64,000 nucleotides of DNA, from the NCBI GenBank assembly GCA_023653785.1, contig JAMKCH010011872.1, positions 31,539 to 95,538 on the forward strand. The letters are read 5' to 3'. Position numbers and translations under genes: made by a program. Origin of the DNA: Ophioderma brevispina (lineage: Eukaryota; Echinodermata; Ophiuroidea; Amphilepidida; Ophiodermatidae). Shown piece by piece: positions 1 to 10,433 of this stretch. Each line of letters begins with the position of its first letter. Position 1 is the first letter of the stretch. The notes under the pieces are model-generated. The model searched no databases and was not told the origin of the DNA. It saw only the letters and a list, made by a program, of their open reading frames with translations.

Positions 1-198
1 TTCTCCGTTTCACAGTATATAGTCAAACTGCTGGCATTGTTACATTATACATAAAATAATTAAGTGAAATACACATTTAATACACCACAGTTAAATTTAC
101 AGCATGAATTGTATACGTGTGATGTGGGCCCAATAGTAAAACCAGCACTAGACTGTCCAACATCCAAGAACTAGGCATACTCTGATATACATGTAATA

Positions 199-747
199 TG
201 GAATAAAGCACAAGGCAGCTACTTGATTGTTATAACATTATATGAGTATCCACAAATAACTGCCATATGCTTATACGGAATAAAGCATAAGGCAGCTACT
301 TGATTGTAACATTATATAGGCAGCTATTTGATAGTAACATTATATGAGTATCCACAAATAGCTGCCATGTGCTTATATGGAATAAAGCATAAGGCAGCTA
401 TTTGATTGTAACATTATATGAGTATCCACAGATAGCTGTCATATGCTTATATGGCATGAAGTATAAGACAGCTATTTGATTTTAACATTATGAGTATCCA
501 CAAAAAGCTGCCATGTGCTTATATGGAATAAAGCATAAGGCACCTATTTGATTGTAACATTATATGAGTATCCACAAATAGCTGCCATATGCTTATATGG
601 AATAAAGCATAAGGCAGCTATTTGATAGTAACATTAGATGAGTATCCACAAATAACTGCCATATGCTCATATGGAATAAAGCATAAAGCATAAGGCAGTT
701 TTTATTGTAACATTATGAGTATCCATAAATAGCTGCCTTATGCTTTA
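199..747. repeat. ~76-bp tandem repeat, hairpin-forming, ~7 copies
   Basis: About seven copies of a 70-78-bp unit, recognisable by the phrase gtatccacaaata at about 246, 343, 421, 489, 565, 640 and 717. The 246-343 interval is longer because it carries an extra partial copy. Within each unit, gcataaggcagctattt is followed about 25 bp later by its reverse complement aaatagctgcc(t/a)tatgc, so every unit can fold into a hairpin with arms of about 17 bp. Divergence between units is modest. No coding potential was seen. Confidence 0.9.
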
Positions 748-840
748 ATCCATTTTATAGAATTATATCAGGGTATCGCCGAGCAAAAACACAAGCATCT
801 TAAATGACATACATTGTATCTGCTGTGCTTAAATTATTCA

Positions 841-1373
841 TTAAAGCAATAATGGCATTTTTGAAGAGCGCCCCCAATTTTCAAAAGTTTATATTTTGGC
901 ACAGTTATGTTGGTAATTGTCTAGGAAACTATTCCTGCGAATGAGAATGCTAAGAAATGCGTATTTATCATAAAATAAGCGATTTTGTAATTAGAATTGG
1001 GATCCCAGATTGGACTTAACGGCAGAGCTGGATATGCTACGTTTATGTCCGTCCATGATGAAATAGTGCCACCTCGAGAAGATAACCACTAACTTGACTT
1101 GCCTGAAACAATAAAACAACTAATGGATGAGCGTAGACATGTACATGGCACTATTTCCTGGCTATTTCACATTGGAAGGCCGTTTCCAGCAGCCATTGAA
1201 TTATTATCGAAGATCTCCGATATTAACTATTCTAATTACAAAATTCCTTCGTTTGCAACATAGACATTTTCGAGCTTAAGCATTCACAGGTATAGTTTAC
1301 TAGCAACCGTGTAAAAATCTCAAAATTTTTGAAAAATTGGGGGCGCTCTTCAAAAAATGTGCTATTGTTTTAA
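841..1373. mobile_element. TTAA-flanked MITE, family alpha (full copy)
   Basis: The two ends are inverted repeats: left agcaataatggcat then gaagagcgccccc, and right gggggcgctcttc then tgctattgtt. TTAA is found at both edges. The interior has no coding capacity. A second, one-ended copy of the same arm lies at about 12081-12235. An exact 16-bp direct repeat (TTAAATTATTCATTAA) sits at 829-844 and 1370-1385. It may be an unusually long target duplication, or TTAA inserted into a pre-existing 12-mer repeat. Confidence 0.8.
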
Positions 1374-1454
1374 ATTATTCATTAACAGTCTGCATGATAG
1401 TAAAAATGCCCAAAGAGGTAACAAAGCACAATAACTGTCAACCTCTTCAAAATA

Positions 1455-1733
1455 TTAAAGGAGGATGGCCCGATTTAAGTATATGAAGTTTTCATCTTGA
1501 TAGAATGGCCTTTACCCCAAAACCTCATCAGTAAATTTTCGCGCCGATATTTCAATGCATTTTGATGTGAGAGCTAAAAACGTGATTTTGTAAGCCCGTT
1601 TTAATTTAGCCCTAGGATTTCATAGGGTAAATGAGAAAAATAGCTTTTTTCTGATACCAAATTTTAACCACTTCCGGTAAAATGTGGGGTTCCTGGGGAC
1701 GAGGCTATTAGCAATCGGGCCATGGACCTTTAA
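1455..1733. mobile_element. TTAA-flanked MITE, family zeta, copy 1
   Basis: Left end TTAAAGGAGGATGGCCCGAT and right end ATCGGGCCATGGACCTTTAA are imperfect inverted repeats with TTAA at each edge, about 279 bp in all. It is related to the element at 3762-4100 and to the chimeric copy at 2702-2947. It supplies the left recombination partner for the tandem duplication that follows. Confidence 0.75.
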
Positions 1734-2814
1734 AAGTGAACATTTTGCAATTTCTAAGTCATACAACATAATGGTACACATGCTGCTTTTAACAAACAGT
1801 TCATTTGAGCAGAAATAATGAGTCTGCCAATATTGATGCCTCTCCGGAACGATTATTTTCTTCTCATGTTTACCAACCTAGAGTACCCAAGTAATTTCAA
1901 ATCATAAACAGTTCATTTGTCTGTTTTCCAAATACTCCGTTATTAAATATTTACAACATTCAAAACTGCTTAATTATAACACTTCAAAATTTCTTCATTG
2001 CTGGTTTTATCTGCAAAGTGCATAGTGACAAAAGTTTTCACACTGCTTGAATTGCGACATAGGTCTCGATGAAAGAATAAGTGATCTTCATCTGTGCCTA
2101 TTTCTTGTTCTTGGTGGTTTCAGAGCACCCATACCAATGGCGGATCCAGGATTTGAAAAATGTCAAAATTATCGGGGGGCTGAAAGGCTGTAACTGGTCC
2201 AAAATAGCTAAAAATGGGCTGATTTTGCAAGAATTTGCAGAATTACCGGGAGGCGCGCGCCCCCTCCCTGGATCCGCGCCTGCATACTCAAATCTGTTCT
2301 ACACTGTTTGAGTTGGACTGACACAATGACTCTCTGCTGTTAATATGGCACCGTTGACTTGAATGTTTGAAGTACTGCATGGCCATATACACGAATCGGA
2401 GTCAGTGGCAAAACCAGAAGGAGTCGGGGGAAGCTCCCCCACCCCATAAGAATCTTTCCCTCACCCCCCATGTAGTAATTAGTACATTTCTGTACACACA
2501 CACATCATTATAAACATTAAAGCAACATAGGCCTATATTGCACTAAACCCACTTTAATATAGGCTTATACCCCGACCCCACTCGGAAAAAGCTGCTTACA
2601 CCACTGATCAAAGTGCAATGTAGCGAGGCGAAGTCATTACCAAATAAAATAAATCCATACAAAGAACTCTGAAACCACCTCCAACAAGAAATTGGTTGAA
2701 CATCAAGGGGGCAGGGGTGACCTGATTTTAGTATATAAATTTTTCATTGTGAAAGAATGGCCTTCACCCCAAAACCCCATACGTGTAAAGTTTTAAAAAA
2801 AAAAAAAAAAAAAA
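1601..2814. repeat. Tandem duplication, copy A (with MITE insertion)
   Basis: This block repeats almost verbatim at 2815-3853. Visible differences are a few single-base changes (for example gaatcgga against gaatcgaa), a 3-base indel near 2475 and a 148-bp insertion at 2135-2282 present only in this copy. It starts inside MITE zeta copy 1 and ends at a 20-base A run. No gene is seen inside; the short open frames are not protein-like. Confidence 0.9.
2135..2282. mobile_element. 148-bp MITE with 5-bp target duplication
   Basis: Begins caatGGCGGATCCAGG and ends CCTGGATCCGCGCCTG, giving terminal inverted repeats of about 16 bp. It is flanked by CATAC at 2130-2134 and 2283-2287. The sister duplication copy has a single CATAC at 3344-3348 and no insert, so the boundaries are exact. 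The superfamily is not assigned. Confidence 0.88.
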
Positions 2815-2947
2815 TTAATTTAGCCCTAGGATTTCATAGGGTAAATGAGAAAAATAGCTTTTTTCTGATACCAAATTTTAACCACTTCCGGTAAAATGTG
2901 GGGTTCCTGGGGACGAGGCTATTAGCAATCGGGCCATGGACCTTTAA
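2702..2947. mobile_element. Chimeric MITE zeta at the duplication junction
   Basis: The left half (to about 2790) matches the 5' half of the element at 3762-4100 (gggggcaggggtgacctgat and following). The right half from 2815 matches the 3' half of the element at 1455-1733 (ttaatttagccctaggattt and following). A run of 20 A separates the two halves. This is the configuration left by unequal recombination between the two MITEs. Confidence 0.75.
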
Positions 2948-3853
2948 AAGTGAACATTTTGCAATTTCTAAGTCATACAACATAATGGTACACATGCTGC
3001 TTTTAACAAACAGTTCATTTGAGCAGAAATAATGAGTCTGCCAATATTGATGCCTCTCCGGAACGATTATTTTCTTCTCATGTTTACCAACCTAGAGTAC
3101 CCAAGTAATTTCAAATCATAAACAGTTCATTTGTCTGTTTTCCAAATACTCCGTTATTAAATATTTACAACATTCAAAACTGCTTAATTATAACACTTCA
3201 AAATTTCTTCATTGCTGGTTTTATCTGCAAAGTGCATAGTGACAAAAGTTTTCACACTGCTTGAATTGCGACATAGGTCTCGATGAAAGAATAAGTGATC
3301 TTCATCTGTGCCTATTTCTTGTTCTTGGTGGTTTCAGAGCACCCATACTCAAATCTGTTCTACACTGTTTGAGTTGGACTGACACAATGACTCTCTGCTG
3401 TTAATATGGCACCGTTGACTTGAATGTTTGAAGTACTGCATGGCCATATACACGAATCGAAGTCAGTGGCAAAACCAGAAGGAGTCGGGGGAAGCTCCCC
3501 CACCCCATAAGAATCTTTCCCTCACCCCCCATGTAATTAGTACATTTCTGTACACACACACATCATTATAAACATTAAAGCAACATAGGCCTATATTGCA
3601 CTAAACCCACTTTAATATAGGCTTATATCCCGACCCCACTCGGAAAAAGCTGCTTACACCACTGATCAAAGTGCAATGTAGCGAGGCGAAGTCATTACCA
3701 AATAAAATAAATCCATACAAAGAACTCTGAAACCACCTCCAACAAGAAATTGGTTGAACATCAAGGGGGCAGGGGTGACCTGATTTTAGTATATAAATTT
3801 TTCATTGTGAAAGAATGGCCTTCACCCCAAAACCCCATACGTGTAAAGTTTTG
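2815..3853. repeat. Tandem duplication, copy B (empty-site copy)
   Basis: Near-identical second copy of 1601-2814 without the 148-bp insertion. It ends where the flanking MITE copy (3762-4100) diverges after acgtgtaaagtttt. The low divergence is compatible with a recent duplication or with two alleles placed side by side by an assembler. Confidence 0.9.
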
Positions 3854-4100
3854 GTTTTTTTTTATGTGAGAGCTAAATTAAAACATGATTTTGTAATCCC
3901 TAGAGTACTCTGTAAAATTAATATTGGCGACCAAAACGGGGCACGTTTTTGCACATACCAACCAAACCAAATATCTTTTAGCCATACAGGATAAATGAGA
4001 AAAATAATAGCTTTCTTCAGATACCAACATTTTGACCACTTTCAGTAAAATCTGGGGTTCTGGGGACAAGGCTATTAGCGATCAGGCTATGGCCCTTTAA
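3762..4100. mobile_element. MITE family zeta, copy 2 (divergent)
   Basis: Starts near aagggggcaggggtgacctg and ends gatcaggctatggcccTTTAA. The internal sequence (gagagctaaa, gataaatgagaaaaat, tctggggttctggggac) is a diverged version of 1561-1733. It is the right-hand recombination partner for the tandem duplication. Confidence 0.7.
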
Positions 4101-4787
4101 TATTCTTCTATACACACAAAAACAATTTCACAGGGATCTTGCAAATTGGTCACCAATATGCTCTAAATTGAAAACTCATCTTTGAACAGATACAATTTTT
4201 GCCCAAGGGTTTGAAATTATTATCACATACAACAGAGAGCATTGACTCTGACAAATCCTTAACCAACACTAGGCATTTGCACATATCAATCTACAAAATA
4301 ATGCAGCCTGTACCAGAGACTAGTGCCTGAAGTAGATTCATACTGGCATTTACTATTAACTAGACAATATACACAATATTGTTTACATAGAAAACCAATA
4401 TTGCATATGAAGCATTTTGTGTCCAAATTTGTATGTGGTATTTTGCTGGTGTTTGTAGTAATAAAGTACAAGCTTAAGGAAACCATTAACATATTGAAAC
4501 CCAATCATCAGAATTCATAATTGAAAAGAATTTTACAAATACAATCTGGTTCAACTCTTAGCACTCCTGCTGATTAATTTTGCAGCAACAAATTTTTAGT
4601 TCGCTTAAACTTTGAGTTCAAAGCTTTTTTAAATTTAATTTTTGATCTTCCTTTCAACTTTTTTTTGCTCTACAAACCTTTTTTCTTCCCCTGATAGGTG
4701 TTCTACAACCAATCAGATGCAAATACCGCATGAAATTTAGCAGTATCATTTTCAATCTATTTCATTAATGATCATTCACTCTTGCAC
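4101..4787. other. Intergenic stretch, nothing recognised
   Basis: A+T-rich sequence with short open frames on both strands (about 60-72 codons) that overlap each other and resemble no family. No repeat boundary or RNA gene was recognised. Confidence 0.6.
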
Positions 4788-5345
4788 TTAAAGGGATTAG
4801 CAGCCGATGAATGCGAGAGAATCGAAAAAAATGTGGAAATGCATGTTTTTAACTTATAAACCAGGGATAAGTGTGTACAATTCCATATAACTGCTTAATA
4901 TAGAAAAAACCACCAAATAGTGAGAAAATGAAGTATTTGAGGAAATTTGTCATACCGTCTCCCGCAAATTGACAAACAGCTACGGCATCTCAAAATCTGC
5001 ACTAAACAGCTTAAATTGTGGTTTACACCAGTACAGAATAAACAAAGATCAATAATGTTTGTGTTTCAGGTCAAACTGTAATGATCAAGGTGCACAATAT
5101 CACGCTGAAAATCTGTGATATTCACCGGGAAAGGCTTTTTTGATCTGAAGTCGGAATTTTGATACGCACGTATAGAAATTACAGAATCAGATAAAAAGTA
5201 CTACCTTGTCTTATATGCGGATATCAAGCCAACCACTTGCAAGTCATGTGCGCGTATCCATGCCAGTAACAAAAATATAAAAATATGAATTTTGATGACT
5301 TTTTCGATGTTTCGGCGGATTAGCAAATCGCTGCTAATCCCTTAA
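4788..5345. mobile_element. TTAA-flanked MITE, family delta
   Basis: Left end TTAAAGGGATTAGCAGCCGA. The right end, reverse-complemented, reads TTAAGGGATTAGCAGCGATT. Length is about 558 bp with TTAA at both edges and no coding interior. The TTAA target preference is that of piggyBac-type transposases, but no transposase is seen. Confidence 0.82.
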
Positions 5346-6741
5346 CTATTGTGCATGACGGCAAACAAAAAATAAACTAAATCAAATAAAAATAAAACCA
5401 TCTTTATTATGAGAATGCAGTATTTCAGCTTATTTGCTTCAGTTATTTAAAATCCTGTTTTTGTTTTTTTTTAAAGTGGAACTAATTTCTGGAAATGTCC
5501 TTGTATCCATTTAAAGCCCCAAGTTTGTTTTGATTTCTATTCAAACCATTCCTTGGGTTTGTCGAATGCTAACCCGGTACAAGTTGCTCACTGGATTTTA
5601 GCAGTGTTATTTTATGCTAGCATAGTTTAAACATTAAAAATGCACCCACAAATGCATTAAATTAATTTGAGCTATAAAAAAGAAAAGAAATAACATTTAT
5701 CAATTATAAATGGGACCAGAGGTGGCAATGGAGGAGGGTCTAATGATGAGCAATTCATCGCTTCAACATAGCCTGCAAATATTTTGAGTGCCAAATATGC
5801 ATTTCAAACTGGAAAACTTCAAATTAACCTTAAATGCCCTTTAACCTCCAATTTTCCTTGACCATCTTGTGCGATAGGGAGCATTTGGTAAATTTGGACA
5901 GATAGACGGATATATCAACATATCCCCATCGGCCTTAACATTAGCTCATCATAAATGCCAAAATGCATAATCACAATCAAGTAAAATTTTGTAAGTAGGT
6001 TTTCTTCCACGATATCTTTTGAACTATACCCAAAAGCAAAGGTGCTGAATCAAGAAAAGCAACTTTAAAGCCACTATCGGCGATATTTCTCAGAGTCTAT
6101 TTTTTTTTGTACTGTTGTATTGTATTGGAAATTTGTTGTACATGTAGTAATTAAAGATTCCTGTAAGTGGTTAAGCTTAACACGCTGTATTTGTCAAGAA
6201 ATGATGATTTTTATGCATTGTTTACTAATAAAAGTCAGGATCAAACTTTTTCAGGTCTAGAAACTGTCACAAATAGCATCTTCAAGACCGCTATACCATG
6301 TTTTACTCACAGTTTTTCACAAAGAACAGTAATATAAGATGGATGACATTAGCAAGGGCATTTTCAATTTGAAAAAAAAAGACTGATTGTGGCTTGAAGT
6401 TTTTCTTTTTTAAACCAAGGTTTGGTAAGAGTAAATGACAAGTATGTCACCTCAAGCACCACCTCTGATCATTATAAACCAACACAAATAAAACTCAATA
6501 TGATACATATTATTGCAACTCTACAATTGGTGTCAGATATCATAACACTACACTGAATTTGGCATCAGCTATGTACATCAAGCTAGTACTGAATCAAATC
6601 CTCTTTATAATGTAATGATGTTACAACAATCAATTGAGAAGTTTCATTCCATTCTACCTTGCTAGAGGTAAATTGAGTTTTTCCTATCCGGTCTCTGTAA
6701 AAGACGTACTGATGTAGTACAAGCTATACTTTGTATCATCT
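5346..6741. other. Intergenic stretch, nothing recognised
   Basis: A+T-rich noncoding sequence. No open frame longer than about 60 codons and no clear repeat structure was seen. Confidence 0.6.
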
Positions 6742-6868
6742 GAAGTATGAAGTGGCGAAACGTGCATACACCCTGTGCCGTCTTTCAGTTGCAGTGCGCT
6801 TGTGCTTCACCTACGCGCCCGCTGAAAGTCGGTTCAATGTATACGCCCGCGTTGCTACTTCATACTTC
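6742..6868. mobile_element. Short palindromic MITE (~127 bp)
   Basis: GAAGTATGAAGTGGCGAAACG at the left is matched by the reverse complement of CGTTGCTACTTCATACTTC at the right. The arms continue imperfectly towards the centre, with CTTTCAG and CTGAAAG inside. The block is C+G-rich compared with its surroundings. A small open frame runs through it but is a by-product. Confidence 0.7.
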
Positions 6869-9353
6869 GAGCTGGACAGAGTATACAGTAGTGCAGTAAT
6901 AGAACGAAATGTGTATCAGTAACTCGGTAAGCCTTTTATAAAGAGTCTCTGGTGCAACTGCTGAATCCCAAGAAAGACAACTTTGCATGTGTTTAATACA
7001 GAAATATTTACTATCAATGTAATCAAGAGAAAATTCCTTACAAACACTTCCTATGTTACAGTCAAAAGTGACAAGTCTTTATAAATAATACAACCTATTT
7101 GTGACTAGTAAGCCAAATTTGACACCTTACTGGCTTAAGGTAGGTTTATTGTGCAGTGCTGGGAGGTAAAGCCTAGTTGCGCAGAAGGTATATTGCACCA
7201 TGCTTGCAGATGGAAGCTTTCAATGCATAATGCCATATTGGATGGGACCTGCCTGTCTAATGACAACAACTCTTTTGTGTGGTAACAATTTTCTTCCCAA
7301 ATCTAGCTGTAGGCATATTACATGATGGCAGTACAATTGTAATATGTATACACAAGCAGATTTTAAGGACATTTTTATTTGGTTTTATGACTGAGGGAAA
7401 AAATATATGCAAAAAAGGATTTGAAAATAACAACTAAGGTATGATAGTACCTTCACCTAACATACTTTTGAGCATTACACACATAATATATGTAGAGGGT
7501 AGTTTCCGGGTGTCCAAAATACAGAATATACTCTCGATCAAAAATCGCACCTACTTCCTACTGGGAAGGACCTCTGAATTTCTTTCCTGTATTTATTTTT
7601 ACTGCTAATAATGTGAAACCAAAGTAAAAAATAAACTTGATGCTGCACTTCCCTATTCAAAATTGTTTCCCTTTCATATTCTATTTAAATATGACAATTA
7701 AAAGGTCCTTCCTGATAGGACTTAATCCCAGATTAACATTTAAACCAGGACTAAACTGTTTTGGGACTATTTGTACGGACCAATTACTCCTGCCTACCTA
7801 AATGTTATGAGATCATTTCAAAAGAAAGAAGCCCAACATTTAGGCAACTTCCAAGAGGCGACAATCATAAATGGAAGTAAACTCCAAATTGTATGCCTTT
7901 TGCATTGGTCAATCAGATAAGCAAGACTGACTTACACTTAAGTTTGACTTAATCCAATTATGATATGTGCTAGTCTGATTGAGAGATAACGCTGGACATA
8001 ATACATTTCGCCGGTATTCTCAAAGGTAGTTGTTAACTTCAGACCTGGATTTAAACCAGATCTACCTGAGTGGACAAGAAGAGTGCTATACTGCATGAAA
8101 ATCCCTCATGGACGGAATTTTCTCAACCATTACATTGAACTTTCACACAGTATCAGTTTCACTTCCACAGACTCTTTGAGAATACTAGCTCCAATTTCAG
8201 GTAGACATTTCATATAGAAATCCCAAGTATGCAAATGAAGTATTGCCATGTATTCACTCAAGTGCTACTGCACAACATATAGCGCATGACAGAATCAATT
8301 GTGGTACCGTACCTCATTTACGTACTTGGGACTTCGACAACCTAATTTTAAATGGGTCCTTCACTACACGTGGTTTTTCATCACTTCTTGTTGTCAATTT
8401 CTATCATGTTATTTATTTTCAAAGTGTAGCTATAAAAAATTAGATCCCTTATAGATCCCTAAACCAACATCAAGATTTTTTTACTACAGACAGTGCTAAA
8501 TTGCTGATGTAGTACACATTAGTATCCATTGGTTACTGGTTCAAGCCTTAGCTCATGCACCTGTTCCGAATTATGATACAATAGGATTTGTATTGTGATC
8601 AATGTGATCAGTGGCTCATACCAAAGTTAGTGTGAGCCAGTTGACCTGGCAACGGTCTTATTCTAACATGCTCTACATCAGTGAATTACTCCACTAATGA
8701 AGCCCATACTCTGTTAGAGAAAAAAATTAACTTGCTGTGAAGGTTTAATGTGGATTCCCATCAAAAAAGATGCTTGCTTTTTATTGAGCTCATTTTGGGA
8801 ATGAAAAGAGCTCAACGCGTTAGATATCACACATATTCACCACTTACAAGAAACCAAGCAACTTATAGTACTACAGCTGAATTTCAGATCCGGATTGAGT
8901 TGGAACACAACAAAAATACAAATTCAATAAGACTGAAATTTCTCCAGTAGTTCTCAGCTTCATTCCTGTGACAATCAATGCCTCTACTTTTTGTAATGTG
9001 TCACTTTCAATTTTTCAAGAAAGGGAATCGTATTATGAGAACCATGTCATGGAAAAACTTAAAAAAAAAAAAAAACAACACCAATTCAATTTAGAATTAC
9101 ATACAAACAATCAACTGATAGAATTTCTTACATATGTTACAATTATAATACAAATTTTAAATATTCTCATTCAACTTTTTGTGAAACTATTGCTGGGTAA
9201 TAATAAGAATCATCACATAACTATTAGTAATACATCAATATCTCTTCATGATAAAGTCACATTATTTTTAAAGTGCACCCATGTTTTCCAATTAGCAGCC
9301 ATGGGGGTGTTATACCTGGGTTGCTGTTCAGATGAAGTAATTAATATTGGAGG
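6869..9353. other. Intergenic stretch, no gene recognised
   Basis: A+T-rich DNA. The longest open frame here (from 8968, 157 codons) has lysine runs from an A tract and resembles no family. The sequence near 7715-8070 has two retaaaccagg-like phrases that may be a decayed element, without clear ends. Confidence 0.5.
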
Positions 9354-9566
9354 TACTGGATATTTTCGCGGGGTAATTTTTCACAATTTTACCAGTTTTG
9401 GCCATTTCAATGGGTTTAAATATTTGCGCATTCAAGTTTAAACATATTAAAGTCAATGTAAAAATAACATTTTTGCGGGGGGTTTAAATACCCCTCGCAT
9501 TTAGCTGCATGAACATGAAAAGCGCGAAAATTAAAACCCCCCGCGAAAATTTCCCGCTATACAGTA
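9354..9566. mobile_element. MITE with TACTG...CAGTA ends
   Basis: Left TACTGgatattttcgcgggg and right ccccgcgaaaatttcccgctatacagta form inverted ends. The interior has further GCGGGG/CCCCGC phrases. Elements with a TACTGTATAGCGGGAAAT-type end are, from memory, widespread in marine invertebrates. No coding sequence. Confidence 0.65.
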
Positions 9567-9760
9567 TTCTGTCAGTCAGCGTGATGTCACAAATTGGAAT
9601 TCTGCAGCATGATTGGTCAACTGTTACAAGTTACTCCCTGGCGTGAAAGATTACCTTTGGCTTTGGAGTGAATGATGAAGTCAACAAAATCCATAATAAA
9701 TTTCACGCCAGTTACAGGGAGTGTGTGTGCCAAATTCAACAACCATGACTGACAGAATAG
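9565..9760. mobile_element. MITE with TATTCTGTCAGTCA ends
   Basis: TATTCTGTCAGTCA at the left and its reverse complement TGACTGACAGAATA at the right bound about 195 bp. The interior carries a second, looser inverted pair (agttactccctggcgtga and tcacgccagttacaggga). It directly abuts the preceding element. Confidence 0.75.
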
Positions 9761-9840
9761 TTCAAAGGTCACTCAACAAAAAGATGGCAAAAAATATGAA
9801 ATGAACCTTTCGTTGGTTTCTAGCACAGACAAGTTATTCA

Positions 9841-9960
9841 CAGGTATACTTGTATGACTTTTCTTTTGTTAAAATTAGACACACAAGTAGCAAAATTAGA
9901 CACATAAGTCATGACAGAATAAAGCAATACATAAGAAATGGAGCCACACAAGTATACCTG
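9841..9960. mobile_element. 120-bp MITE with CAGGTATACTTGT ends
   Basis: Begins CAGGTATACTTGT and ends with the exact reverse complement ACAAGTATACCTG. The interior has repeated aaaattagacacA(t/c)aagt phrases. Noncoding. Confidence 0.75.
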
Positions 9961-10159
9961 AGTTGGCGCACCTGGACTTTTAGTAGTGGGGTCAGGCTTA
10001 CCACCCCAAATTCCCCAAAAATATAAAACTACATTTTTGTCCCCAAAATTATGGAAATAATCTCAAAATAAATACACAAAAGATGCAACTTGCTATGCTG
10101 TCAAATTTCAGTCCTATTTGTGTAGACCTGCCTTGGAATGTAATCAAGAAATTATGTCC

Positions 10160-10331
10160 AATTTTAGAGGGTTGGTACATTTACTGCACCCACTTTGCCT
10201 GCTCCCAGTCAAATTCAGCAGCCTTGACGGAATAAAGTGCACATGATACTGTACTTAATTCTGTCAAGGCTGCTGAATTCAACTGGGAGCAGGCAAAGTG
10301 GGTGCAGTAAATGTACCAACCCAATTTTAGA
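10160..10331. mobile_element. Mutator-like fold-back element with 9-bp target duplication
   Basis: Two arms of about 62 bp form a near-perfect inverted repeat around a loop of about 25-30 bp: gggttggtacatttactgca at the left and tgcagtaaatgtaccaaccc at the right. The 9-bp direct repeat AATTTTAGA lies immediately outside each arm. A 9-bp duplication with long inverted repeats is typical of Mutator-superfamily elements. No transposase is present, so it would be non-autonomous. Confidence 0.8.
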
Positions 10332-10433
10332 AATGCAAGCAAAAACCTTGGTGTTTTTCCACAAATTTCACTTTGGTTACAAAATGCTGTAAACTGTACA
10401 GGAGCATTACTCGAAGTGTGCATTCATAGAACG

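Noticed and set aside
8968..9441. A 157-codon plus-strand open frame.
   Set aside because: Lysine run from an A tract, A+T-driven composition, no recognisable domain, and its 3' part overlaps the start of a MITE at 9354.
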